DNA from: Bog-756 sp963813525
GTDB lineage: Bacteria > Actinomycetota > Acidimicrobiia > Acidimicrobiales > RAAP-2
Length of the DNA stretch: 64,000 nt
Reading direction: 5' to 3'
Assembly: GCA_963813525.1 (NCBI GenBank)
Contig: CAWEZI010000005.1
Location: forward strand, 2,852,001 to 2,916,000
The position numbers and the translations under genes are program-made. Below are positions 1-8,250 of the stretch, in pieces (the first letter of the stretch is position 1; each line of letters opens with the position of its first letter). The notes below the pieces were generated by a model, which was not told the origin of the DNA, made no database searches, and saw only the letters and a program-made list of their open reading frames with translations.

Positions 1-302
1 TTTGTATCGGATGTCTGGCATCGGCGGATGCCGTCGGGGCCCGGCGACCCCGGGCGGATGTTCATCCAGTGTCACTACGGGCGCCGGGACATCGCCCAAC
101 GGATCCGACCCACATCTTCGGTCAACCACCTCTCAGAGGAAGCCTTGGGTCGCGCCCGGACGCCGAGAGAACGCACCTTGGTCGGGCTCCATCCCCTCGG
201 TTTCTACGACGGTTGACGGGTCTCGGACTGCCAGGTTGGTGAACCAGGTTCCCGGCACGGCGGTGGATGCCTCCGGCGCCGGGCGCATGGCACCGGGCGA
301 AA
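1..302. other. left-edge region without a confident gene
   Basis: No convincing gene is seen. On the minus strand one frame is open from a GTG at 129 to the window edge (about 43 codons, ending ...MPDIRYK at the edge), so the beginning of a gene running off to the left is possible. It has no clear ribosome binding site and I recognise no family. The plus-strand frames through here are antisense to the downstream binding-protein gene or low-complexity. Confidence 0.25.
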
Positions 303-1799
303 TCAACCGGTGGGCAGCGGAACGAATGGCTGGACCGATACCCAACACGTTCCGGGAGGAGGCTTGCCCGCCGTGGTCTTGCACAGGGACGAGGCCGGTG
401 AGTTGACCCGCAACTTGACCACCTGGTACTCGGTGGGCCCGTACCGCTTGTTCGGCCCGTAGGTCAGGGTCGTCGCCCAGGTACCAGGGAAGTCGGTGAT
501 CTTGGACATGGCCGTTACGAAGGTCCGCCGGTTGAGGTCGGGGCCGGCGTTTTTGGCCGCGGTGACGAAGAGGTCGATGGCTTGGCACCAGCCGGCGATG
601 GGTCCCTGCTCCTCGATGACGTCGTTCATGTTGCCCGGGGGGATCTGGGGGTACGCCTTGTGCCAGATCACCCAGCATTGGCGCAGACCAGGATCGTAAC
701 CACCCTGGCTCTGGGGGCGGGGGCTATCGATCCCGCCCAAGGTTTCGGTGGTCACGCCCTCTTGGCCGTTGAGGGCCTTGGCGTAGGGAATGGGTATGAG
801 CCCGAGCGACGACTCGATGCTCCCCTCGTAGTCGCTCAGCAAGAGGCGCGGGAAGTACTGCTGGGACGTTTCGGCCTGCAACACCGGGTAGAAGACGTTG
901 AAGGGCATCAAGGGGATGACCGAGGAGACCCCGGCGCTGCGGAGCTGTTGGATGACCAGGGGGGCCTCGGCGCCGGTGGTAGCGGTCTCGTCGGGGTCGG
1001 CGTCAATGGTCTTGACGATCGGGGTGACGCCGGCATTGCGCAGATCGGGCAGGAGATACTGGTTGAGGGCAGCTTCGTCCGAAGCCCGGTTCCCAGCGAT
1101 GACCCCCACTTTGATGCTGCCGCCGATCAGATGGGAGCTGATTCCCCAGTTGACCACCGCCTGAAGAATGGAGGCTTGGTCGGGACCGGTCCACCACAGA
1201 TAAGGCGAACCCTCGTTGGTCCAATTGGTGACGGTCGTCCATGCCCCGAGGAACGGGGTATGACCTTCCTGGGTGATGCACAGCTCGTCGTCACCCGTCC
1301 AGTCACCGATCCCGTCCAAAACGGCAAAAGCCGCGGGCGATCCCTCGGTCCAGTCCTTGCACAGCGCCCGCATGTCGGTCTCGTTGGTCGGATCGAAGCT
1401 CGTAATGATGGGGTTGATCTTCCGACCGTTGATGCCCCCGCTGTCGTTGATGTGGTTGACGAAGAGATCGATGGCCTTGGTCTGCTCGCCGAACTCGGCG
1501 TCGGCGGCAAACCCCTCCTGACCGGCCAGCGAGTTGAGGGCCACCACCGGGAAGACCACGTTGATGGTGGTTTTGGTCACTCCTCGGGACGAGGTGCTGG
1601 CCGAACTCACCGGCGAGGGCCCGCCGGCCGGAGTAGCACCCGAGGTCCCGGTCGAAGCCACCGTCGACGAAGTGGACGGGGATGAAGTCCCACAGGCGGC
1701 GGTGGCCACAAGGACAGCGCCCACAACCGCCCACCCACGCATCCGGAAGGATCGGGGACGCTCGGCAGACTGCCCCGGTGGCCGGGCTCGCGCACTCAT
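303..1799 (-). CDS. ABC transporter substrate-binding lipoprotein (branched-chain amino acid type)
   Basis: A 498-residue extracytoplasmic solute receptor of the type I periplasmic-binding fold (Leu/Ile/Val-binding, Peripla_BP_6-like). It begins MSARARPP, has a hydrophobic stretch near residues 20-35 and a lipobox ending ATAACG, so it should be a lipid-anchored receptor. A Ser/Thr-rich linker follows, then the binding domain with features such as DLFVNHINDSGGINGRKI, typical of this family. The frame is open further upstream, but the ATG at 1799 places the signal peptide at the N-terminus. No permease or ATPase genes are adjacent, so it is either an orphan receptor or its transporter lies left of the window. 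The ligand cannot be told; in Acidimicrobiia such receptors are abundant and often not specific for amino acids. Confidence 0.85.
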   Translation of the reverse strand: MSARARPPGQSAERPRSFRMRGWAVVGAVLVATAACGTSSPSTSSTVASTGTSGATPAGGPSPVSSASTSSRGVTKTTINVVFPVVALNSLAGQEGFAADAEFGEQTKAIDLFVNHINDSGGINGRKINPIITSFDPTNETDMRALCKDWTEGSPAAFAVLDGIGDWTGDDELCITQEGHTPFLGAWTTVTNWTNEGSPYLWWTGPDQASILQAVVNWGISSHLIGGSIKVGVIAGNRASDEAALNQYLLPDLRNAGVTPIVKTIDADPDETATTGAEAPLVIQQLRSAGVSSVIPLMPFNVFYPVLQAETSQQYFPRLLLSDYEGSIESSLGLIPIPYAKALNGQEGVTTETLGGIDSPRPQSQGGYDPGLRQCWVIWHKAYPQIPPGNMNDVIEEQGPIAGWCQAIDLFVTAAKNAGPDLNRRTFVTAMSKITDFPGTWATTLTYGPNKRYGPTEYQVVKLRVNSPASSLCKTTAGKPPPGTCWVSVQPFVPLPTG

Positions 1800-2000
1800 C
1801 GGTTCTGCCCCGATCCCATCATCGGATTTGTTCCCTGAGGGGTCCCCACGCTCGCCACTCTCGCCGCACCCACTTTCTCGCCTCGCCAGCGGGCAACACT
1901 CTAAAGATGTTTGGCCACCGACGCCGGACGGAGCCGGGGCAACGCCTCGGAGCGACCGGCCCACTCCATGAAAAAGGCATGGGCCAGAGGGCGCTGTCCC

Positions 2001-2738
2001 TCACTCCCCCATGTACTCGACGCCCGGAGACAGGAGGAGTGCGCTCTGCCCCTGGGTCAGGTCCGGATAGTGGTCGGGCTCGTAAAGGGTCTTCGACCAA
2101 GCCAGAGTCCGCGGACTGTACTTGTAGAACGCCGTCCGGCGCTCTTCGCTCCCCTGCCAGGGCAGGGTGCCGTGGACCAACGCCTCGGTGAAGATGACTG
2201 CGCTACCGGCGGGACCGGTGACCCTCCGGACACACGGATGCGGATCGGAGAGGTCCTTCCAGTTGTCCGGAAAAGCAAAGGCCGACTTGTGGCTGCCGGG
2301 GACACAGGCGAAGCCCCCGTCATCGGGACCGACGTCCTTGAGGTTGTAGGCCACACCGACCAACCCACTGTGCATCCGGCCGTCGCCGCTCCAGTAGTAC
2401 TCAATGGGGCGAAAGGGGACCGCCCCGCCGTGTAGTCCTGTGCCGATCGGTCCCATTCCCGACCGGATCAGGTCGACGTATTCGTGATCGAGCCTGAATT
2501 CGGCTCCGAGCAGCTCTTCGAGTATCGGGAGGACCGGTGGGTTGTCGATCAGATGGCGAAAGGCCGGGTCCCGCGCCAGCAGATGGATCCATCGACGGCT
2601 GGTCTCCCCCCCGCCCATCTCCTGCTCGACCATCGTGTCGATGACCTGGTTGAGGGCGGCGACGGCAGGCCCCGACAGGGCATCAGGGACTGTCAGATAA
2701 CCCTGCAGGTCGAACAGGTAGCGATCCCTGTAGCGCAC
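2001..2738 (-). CDS. phytanoyl-CoA dioxygenase family protein with HGG in place of HxD
   Basis: A 245-residue protein of the PhyH (Fe(II)/2-oxoglutarate oxygenase) superfamily. Recognisable segments are LHGGAVPF (residues 102-109), DGGFACVPGSHKS (about 140-152) and VHGT, whose His179 would be the distal iron ligand; Arg190/191 would bind 2-oxoglutarate. The proximal HxD motif reads His103-Gly-Gly105, so the usual carboxylate ligand is missing. From memory, a widespread subfamily shares this LHGG sequence. The same loss of the carboxylate is seen in Fe/2OG halogenases, so the catalytic outcome is open. The gene is divergent from the flavin reductase at 2952 and about 200 bp from the binding-protein gene. 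The substrate is unknown. Confidence 0.8.
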   Translation of the reverse strand: MRYRDRYLFDLQGYLTVPDALSGPAVAALNQVIDTMVEQEMGGGETSRRWIHLLARDPAFRHLIDNPPVLPILEELLGAEFRLDHEYVDLIRSGMGPIGTGLHGGAVPFRPIEYYWSGDGRMHSGLVGVAYNLKDVGPDDGGFACVPGSHKSAFAFPDNWKDLSDPHPCVRRVTGPAGSAVIFTEALVHGTLPWQGSEERRTAFYKYSPRTLAWSKTLYEPDHYPDLTQGQSALLLSPGVEYMGE

Positions 2739-2951
2739 AGTCTCTCTCCTCCCGACTGCCTCAAACTACTCGGCGCTCACGAGCAGGACTTCCGCTGAAC
2801 CCGGTGCCCGACCACCGACCACACAGCCATTACCACCCGAGCTTGCATCAGATGTGCGGGGAGTGGTTCCTCGTCACATGGGTTAGCTTTGGCCGGTTGC
2901 CGATCTACAGAGGGAGCTGGGGCCCGCCACCATGAGTACACGAGCGGCTGT

Positions 2952-3455
2952 ATGACCGGCCTCTTGGCCGAAGCCGTGGACGCCTTCACCGGAACCACCG
3001 ACTCTCCGCTGGTCGTCTACACCGTTACCGCGGTCACCGGTGAGATGAGCGGGTGCCTGGTGGGATTCTCCACCCAGTGCAGTATTCAGCCGCCGCGTTT
3101 CCTGATCTGCCTATCCAAGGTCAATCACTCGTACTTCGTAGCGGAACGGGCTCAGGCCATGGCCATTCATCTCCTGGGGGAAGACCAGGGAGATCTTGCC
3201 GATCTGTTCGGATCAACGACCGGCGACCGATTTGACAAGTTCGAGCACTGCCAGTGGCACCCCGGGCCGTCGGGCGCCCCGGTGCTGGACCACTGTGCCG
3301 CCTGGCTCGAGGGAAAGGAGATCGACCGGTGGAGCGTGGGGGACCACGAAGCCATTGTGATGCGGCCGGAGGCGGGAGGGAGAGGACCGAATTCCGGACT
3401 ACTGACCCTCAGGACAGCACCTCACATCCAACCCGGCCATCCCCCTTCGGGCTGA
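2952..3455 (+). CDS. flavin reductase domain protein
   Basis: A 167-residue protein of the flavin reductase-like, FMN-binding split-barrel family. The N-terminal half shows the family pattern: VTAVTGEMSGCLVGFSTQCS followed by PPRFLICLSKVNHSY, then HLLGEDQGDLADLFGS. Such proteins reduce or carry FMN for two-component monooxygenases. I chose the ATG at 2952 because the in-frame extension to 2889 does not resemble the family. A seven-codon mini-ORF (ATG at 2932) ends in a TGA that overlaps this start codon. The divergent dioxygenase at 2001-2738 is the nearest neighbour, but nothing shows that they work together. Confidence 0.8.
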   Translation: MTGLLAEAVDAFTGTTDSPLVVYTVTAVTGEMSGCLVGFSTQCSIQPPRFLICLSKVNHSYFVAERAQAMAIHLLGEDQGDLADLFGSTTGDRFDKFEHCQWHPGPSGAPVLDHCAAWLEGKEIDRWSVGDHEAIVMRPEAGGRGPNSGLLTLRTAPHIQPGHPPSG

Positions 3456-3503
3456 ACGCGGTGGCCATGCGGCCGTCAGCGCAGTGCTCACGTAGCCTCC
3501 CCC

Positions 3504-3668
3504 CTACCAGCGGTAGAACCGATGCCTCCCTGCGCTCTCGCCACGGCCCAGAGCGAAACCGATCAGCCAGAGGACCAGGAAGACTCCGGCGATGATCCAC
3601 AGGACGTGGACAGTGAATCCCAGGCCGAAGAACAGCAGCACAATCAACAGAGCGAGAACAAGAATCAT
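3504..3668 (-). CDS. 54-residue hydrophobic membrane protein (lmo0937/'hydrophobic protein' type)
   Basis: Reading back from the ATG at 3668 gives MILVLALLIVLLFFGLGF, then a second hydrophobic segment VLWIIAGVFLVLWLIGF, then a short basic tail RGESAGRHRFYRW ending in TAG. Two membrane segments around a GLGF turn, a WLIGF motif and a C-terminal YRW are the hallmark of the small hydrophobic proteins common in Actinobacteria and related to the lmo0937 family. A purine-rich GGAGAGGAAG lies upstream of the ATG. The function of the family is unknown, although members are often stress-induced. The convergent flavin reductase ends 48 bp away. Confidence 0.75.
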   Translation of the reverse strand: MILVLALLIVLLFFGLGFTVHVLWIIAGVFLVLWLIGFALGRGESAGRHRFYRW

Positions 3669-3915
3669 CGCGTACTCACTTCCTCTCCTATCCGACCGGA
3701 TCTCGTGCGGATCTTGTTGGCAACCTCCGTTTTTCTACCCGTAGCAACAGAAAATAAACGGCCCGGCCATCGATCGGAGAGTGGGAGCTCCGTGACGCGG
3801 TTCGAATGAGGCATCGGCCACCCGTCACACGCATGGCGGCGCGATGACTCGATGGAGACTTGTGGTGGGACACCGGGCCTTGAAGAACGCGGCTGATGCA
3901 CTCTCCGATCGTCCG

Positions 3916-4344
3916 CTACGTCAGGCGCAGCTCGGTGGCGGGGTCGCTGTTGCCTTCGAAGTACTTGACCAGAACCTGGGCGAAGAGGGACCGGCTCGGA
4001 TCGGCCCGCATGAACAAGGTCATCGAAGACCGGAGCTTCTGGGCGTCGACGCCACCGAATATGCGAACCGGATCATCGCCGGGTAACCCCACCAGAACCG
4101 TCGCGCACTCGGCCAGACGAGGTCCGAGGACAGGGTGCTGAAGATAGGCTTGAGCCTCAGCCACAGAAGCGATGGCGAACCTTTTGGCATTTGCGCTGCT
4201 TCCGAGGCCGGCGATCTGCGGGAACACGAACCACATCCAGTGACTTACCTTCCGACCATCTCGCATCTCGACAACCGCCCTCTGGTAGGCCGAACCGGCG
4301 TTCTGAGCCTGAACGAACCTGTCCAGGTCGAAGGGATCGAGCAT
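3916..4344 (-). CDS. DUF1810 family protein
   Basis: A 142-residue soluble protein matching the DUF1810 family (YdjX-free, calpastatin-annotated in older databases) nearly end to end: DLDRFVQAQ near the N-terminus, then the invariant-looking SHWMWFVFPQIAGLG, then HPVLGPRLAECA, and the C-terminal DPVRIFGGVDAQKLRSSMTL. The ATG at 4344 is preceded by AAGGAGGAAG, a strong though closely spaced ribosome binding site, which decides the start against the longer frame to 4419. It is divergent from the SnoaL-like gene at 4467. No biochemical role is established for the family. Confidence 0.85.
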   Translation of the reverse strand: MLDPFDLDRFVQAQNAGSAYQRAVVEMRDGRKVSHWMWFVFPQIAGLGSSANAKRFAIASVAEAQAYLQHPVLGPRLAECATVLVGLPGDDPVRIFGGVDAQKLRSSMTLFMRADPSRSLFAQVLVKYFEGNSDPATELRLT

Positions 4345-4466
4345 CTTCCTCCTTGTCTGTCGGGGACCCGGCCGGTAGGGCGCTACGGGCAGGGCCCATG
4401 GTATTGAGGGATGCTGCACAGGACGCCGGCACGGCGGACGCCGGCACGGCAGAAGGCGAGGAAACC

Positions 4467-4985
4467 ATGACCACTGTCGAGGAACTGGCGGCGCAGGTGA
4501 CGGCGCTGCAGCGCCGAGTCGACGGGTGTGAGTCCGTCCTCCAATTGCAGGCCCTCAAAGCCCGCTATGGCCAGCTGGTCGACCAGAGGTTCGCGTCCGG
4601 CCGGGTCGTGGACGACGCCGCCCTGGACAAGGTCACCCACGACGCTGCCTTGCTCTTCACCGTCGACGGGACCTGGGATGGTGGACCCCGACTGGGGATC
4701 GCCACCGGCCGTGCCGCTATCGCCTCCCGATTGCGGCAACCGACCCTCTCCTTCTCACTCCATCTCTTCGTGAAGCCGCACATCGAGGTGGACGGTGATC
4801 GAGCCCAGGGTCGCTGGGATCTTCTCTGCCCGTGCCGTCTTCCCGACGGGTCGCCCTACCTGATGGGTGGCTACGAGGACGACCGGTACGAGCGGGTGGA
4901 GGGCGCATGGTTGCACCGGTCGATGAAACTCACCACCCTGTTCATGTCACCCGCTACTCAGGGATGGGACAGGATCCTGGCCTGA
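4467..4985 (+). CDS. SnoaL-like / nuclear transport factor 2-fold protein
   Basis: A 172-residue protein with a helical N-terminal segment (MTTVEELAAQVTALQRRVDG), followed by a SnoaL-like cone fold: LKARYGQLVDQRF, LFTVDGTWDGGPRLG, a GRAAIASRL helix, and the strands HLFVKPHIEVDGDRAQGRW and DDRYERVEGAWLHRSMKL. Such domains bind small hydrophobic molecules and act as cyclases, isomerases, dehydratases or simple binders. The ATG at 4467 has AAGGCGAGG upstream. It lies 76 bp ahead of the alpha-mannosidase on the same strand but has no obvious link to it. The ligand is unknown. Confidence 0.75.
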   Translation: MTTVEELAAQVTALQRRVDGCESVLQLQALKARYGQLVDQRFASGRVVDDAALDKVTHDAALLFTVDGTWDGGPRLGIATGRAAIASRLRQPTLSFSLHLFVKPHIEVDGDRAQGRWDLLCPCRLPDGSPYLMGGYEDDRYERVEGAWLHRSMKLTTLFMSPATQGWDRILA

Positions 4986-5061
4986 TCCGCCGGTCCGACC
5001 CGGCGGCGGACGGCGGCCTCCGGCCCCTCGGACTCCGAGTGACGCTCGTTATACTCACGAG

Positions 5062-8000
5062 GTGCGCCCCGAGGACACGATCCGCGTGGGCCGGATAGTG
5101 CGGGTCCTCAACGAATTCGTGCGCCCACGGCGTCGGGGGACGTCCTTGCCATTGGAGGTGTCGGCCTACCACGTGCACGGCGAGCCCATTCCGGCCGAGC
5201 AGGCCTTCGCCGCCGACTATCAGCCATTCGCCGTCGGCGGGGCGTGGGGCCCACCGTGGGATACGACCTGGTTCCGACTGGCGGGCACCGTCCCACCGGT
5301 TTGGGCGGGCCAGCAGGTGGCGCTGGGTTTCGCCATCGGCAACGCCGGATCCACAGGATTCGGGGCCGAAGCCCTGGTGTGGCGCGACGGTCGGCCGGTG
5401 CAGGGCCTCTCCCCCAACCATCGCGAGTACCTGTTGGCCGGCGAAGCGCGCGGCGGAGAATCCGTCATCCTGTACGTGGAGGCGGCGGCCAATCCTCCCT
5501 CTCCTTTCGGCGCCAACCCGTGGCCTCTGCTCATGCCCGATCCCGAAGGATCCCCCCAGTTCACTCTCCAGCGGGCCGATATTCACACCCGGGACCCCGG
5601 CTTCGAGGAGTTCTGGCACGACTTCCGGGTGCTGACCGAGCTGATGGGCGAGCTACCCGACGACGGCCCTCTCTTCGCCCGGATCTGCCAGGGGCTCGAC
5701 CGGGTGTGCAACCTGCTCGACCTGCCCGACATCGGGGACAGCTGGCGGGGGGCCCGTCCCGTCCTCAAGGAGCTCCTCGGGGTCCGCTCCGCCCCGGGCA
5801 CCCATCTTTCCAGCATGGTCGGCCACGCCCATCTGGACACCGCCTGGCTCTGGCCCCTACGCGAGACGGTGCGCAAGTGCGCCCGCACCTTCTCCACCGT
5901 GGTCGAGCTCATGGACCGCTACCCCGAGTACTGCTTCGCCGTCTCACAGGCCCAGCACCTGGCCTGGATGCGGGACGGCTACCCCGATCTGTGGGAGAGG
6001 ATGAAGGAACGAATCGCCGAGGGGCGCCTCGAGCCGACGGGAAGCATGTGGGTCGAAGCCGACTGCAACATCCCCGCCGGCGAATCCCTCGTCCGCCAGA
6101 TCATCTACGGTAAGCGGTTCTACCGGGAAGAGCTCGGCATCGACACCGAGGACGTCTGGTTGCCCGACGTGTTCGGCTATTCCGCCGCCCTGCCCCAGAT
6201 CATGCGGAGGAGCGGTATTCGCTTCTTCCTCACCCAGAAGCTGTCCTGGAACCAGTACAACATCCTCCCCCACCACTCCTTTCTGTGGGAGGGAATCGAC
6301 GGCTCCCGGGTCTTCACCCATTTCCCGCCATCCGACACCTACAACGGCAACGTCAGCCCCCGTGAGCTGCGCTACGCCGAGCACAACTTCAAGGACCACG
6401 GCAAGACCGACCGATCGCTGTATCTGTTCGGGTGGGGCGACGGCGGAGGCGGCCCCACCGCCGAGATGCTCGAGTCGGCACGACGGCTGGCCGATCTCGA
6501 CGGTGTGCCCCGCCTGAAGATGGAAGGAGCACGGCGCTTCTTCACTGAGGCCGAGGCCGACATCACCGATCCGGCCGTCTGGGCCGGTGAGCTCTATCTC
6601 GAGCTTCACCGAGGCACCTACACCACCCAGGCTGCGACCAAACGCGGCAACCGGCGGGGCGAGCTGGCCCTGCGGGAGACCGAGCTGTGGACCTGCCTGG
6701 CCCCCGGCCCGCCGCCCCCTACGGCAGCCGTCGAGGAACTCTGGAAATTGCTGTTGCTCCACCAATTCCACGACATCATCCCCGGTTCGGGGATCCACTG
6801 GGTCTACGAAGACACGGCCGCCGCCCACGCCCGCATTCTCGACGAGACCCACTCGATGACGACGGCGGCCCGCCACCGTCTGGCCGCAGCGGTCGACACC
6901 GAGGGACTCGCCCATCCGGTGGTCGTCTTCAACTCCCTGTCCCATGCCCGCACCGAGCTGGTGTCCACCGATGCTCCGGACCAGGCTCTGGCGGCCATGG
7001 ACGATGACGGCGCTGTCGGCCCGTTGCAGCGCGACGACCAGGGTCGGGCCCTGTTCGAGGCCACCGTTCCCCCCTGCGGCTACCGGGTCTACGACCTGAT
7101 CGGCACCCCGGCGGTGGCCGAACCGCGGGTCAGTGTGTCCGATCGCAGTTTGGAGAACGACCACCTGCGGCTGGTCCTCGACGAACAGGGGAACCTCGGC
7201 TCGGTGTTCGACAAGGCCGCGGGACGCCGGGTGCTGGCCCCCGAATCCCCCGGCAACCGCTTCGCCCTTCACGCCGACTACCCCAACTTCTACGACGCAT
7301 GGGACATCGACCGGTTCACCCTCGAGGACGGCGACGACCTCGATGAGGTCGAGTCGATCGAGGTCATCGAGAACGGACCGCTACGAGCAGGCATCCGGGT
7401 CGTCCGTCATTTCGGAAGCTCTACCGTCTCCCAGATCATCCGACTCGACGCCGGAGCGCGCTACGTGGACTTCGACACGCACGTCGACTGGCACGAGACC
7501 AACCGGCTGCTGACCGTCGCCTTTCCCGTGGACATCCGGAGCCTTCGGGCCACCTACGAGATCCAGTTCGGCCATGTGGAGCGGCCCACGCATGCCAACA
7601 CCAGCTGGGACGTCGCCCGCTTCGAAGTCTGCGCCCACCGGTGGGCCGACCTCTCCGAGCCCGGGTACGGCGTGGCCCTGCTCAACGACAGCAAGTACGG
7701 CTATGACATCGCCGGCAATGTCATGCGCCTGTCCTTGCTGCGCTCCCCGACCTGGCCCGATCCGGTTGCCGACCGGGGAACACACCACTTCGTGTACCGG
7801 TTGTTCCCCCATGCCGGCGACCTCCGGGAGGCGGGTGTCATCGACGGGGGTTACGACCTCAACGTCCCTCTCATCGCCCATCCCACGACGCCCGGCGCAG
7901 GCGGGTCGCCGTCATCCCTCTCCCTCCTCTCGGTCGGGGTCCCCCATGTGGTCATCGACACGGTCAAACCGGCCGAGGACGGGTCGGCTGCCCTGGTGGT

Positions 8001-8241
8001 ACGGATGTACGAGGCCTGGGGAAGACGCGGGACCGCCACCGTGCGGGCTCCGTGGGACATCGCCCGGGCCGAGCGGTGCGACCTTCTCGAGCGGGAGAGG
8101 ATCGAGATCCCGGCCGACGGCTCGGCGCTGACGGTCGACGTCTCCCCTTTTGAGATCGTCACCCTCCGGCTCGAGCCCTCGATGACCGATCGGGCGGGGA
8201 AGGCCCGGTCGCAGCCCCTGGCCGCCCTGCCGACCAGCTGA
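5062..8241 (+). CDS. alpha-mannosidase, glycoside hydrolase family 38
   Basis: A 1059-residue family 38 alpha-mannosidase. The zinc and active-site motif HAHLDTAWLWPLRE starts at His255; the segment EADCNIPAGESLVRQ contains Asp334, the expected nucleophile of the cytosolic/bacterial GH38 branch, followed by WLPDVFGYSAALPQ. The helical middle domain contains LLLHQFHDIIPGSGI, and a long beta-rich C-terminal half follows, ending in a PFEIVTLRL segment typical of these enzymes. No signal peptide is seen, so it probably acts in the cytoplasm on imported or turned-over mannosides. It begins with GTG. The fhs gene starts 9 bp after its stop, suggesting co-transcription. Confidence 0.92.
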   Translation: MRPEDTIRVGRIVRVLNEFVRPRRRGTSLPLEVSAYHVHGEPIPAEQAFAADYQPFAVGGAWGPPWDTTWFRLAGTVPPVWAGQQVALGFAIGNAGSTGFGAEALVWRDGRPVQGLSPNHREYLLAGEARGGESVILYVEAAANPPSPFGANPWPLLMPDPEGSPQFTLQRADIHTRDPGFEEFWHDFRVLTELMGELPDDGPLFARICQGLDRVCNLLDLPDIGDSWRGARPVLKELLGVRSAPGTHLSSMVGHAHLDTAWLWPLRETVRKCARTFSTVVELMDRYPEYCFAVSQAQHLAWMRDGYPDLWERMKERIAEGRLEPTGSMWVEADCNIPAGESLVRQIIYGKRFYREELGIDTEDVWLPDVFGYSAALPQIMRRSGIRFFLTQKLSWNQYNILPHHSFLWEGIDGSRVFTHFPPSDTYNGNVSPRELRYAEHNFKDHGKTDRSLYLFGWGDGGGGPTAEMLESARRLADLDGVPRLKMEGARRFFTEAEADITDPAVWAGELYLELHRGTYTTQAATKRGNRRGELALRETELWTCLAPGPPPPTAAVEELWKLLLLHQFHDIIPGSGIHWVYEDTAAAHARILDETHSMTTAARHRLAAAVDTEGLAHPVVVFNSLSHARTELVSTDAPDQALAAMDDDGAVGPLQRDDQGRALFEATVPPCGYRVYDLIGTPAVAEPRVSVSDRSLENDHLRLVLDEQGNLGSVFDKAAGRRVLAPESPGNRFALHADYPNFYDAWDIDRFTLEDGDDLDEVESIEVIENGPLRAGIRVVRHFGSSTVSQIIRLDAGARYVDFDTHVDWHETNRLLTVAFPVDIRSLRATYEIQFGHVERPTHANTSWDVARFEVCAHRWADLSEPGYGVALLNDSKYGYDIAGNVMRLSLLRSPTWPDPVADRGTHHFVYRLFPHAGDLREAGVIDGGYDLNVPLIAHPTTPGAGGSPSSLSLLSVGVPHVVIDTVKPAEDGSAALVVRMYEAWGRRGTATVRAPWDIARAERCDLLERERIEIPADGSALTVDVSPFEIVTLRLEPSMTDRAGKARSQPLAALPTS

Positions 8242-8250
8242 CCCGGCCCC

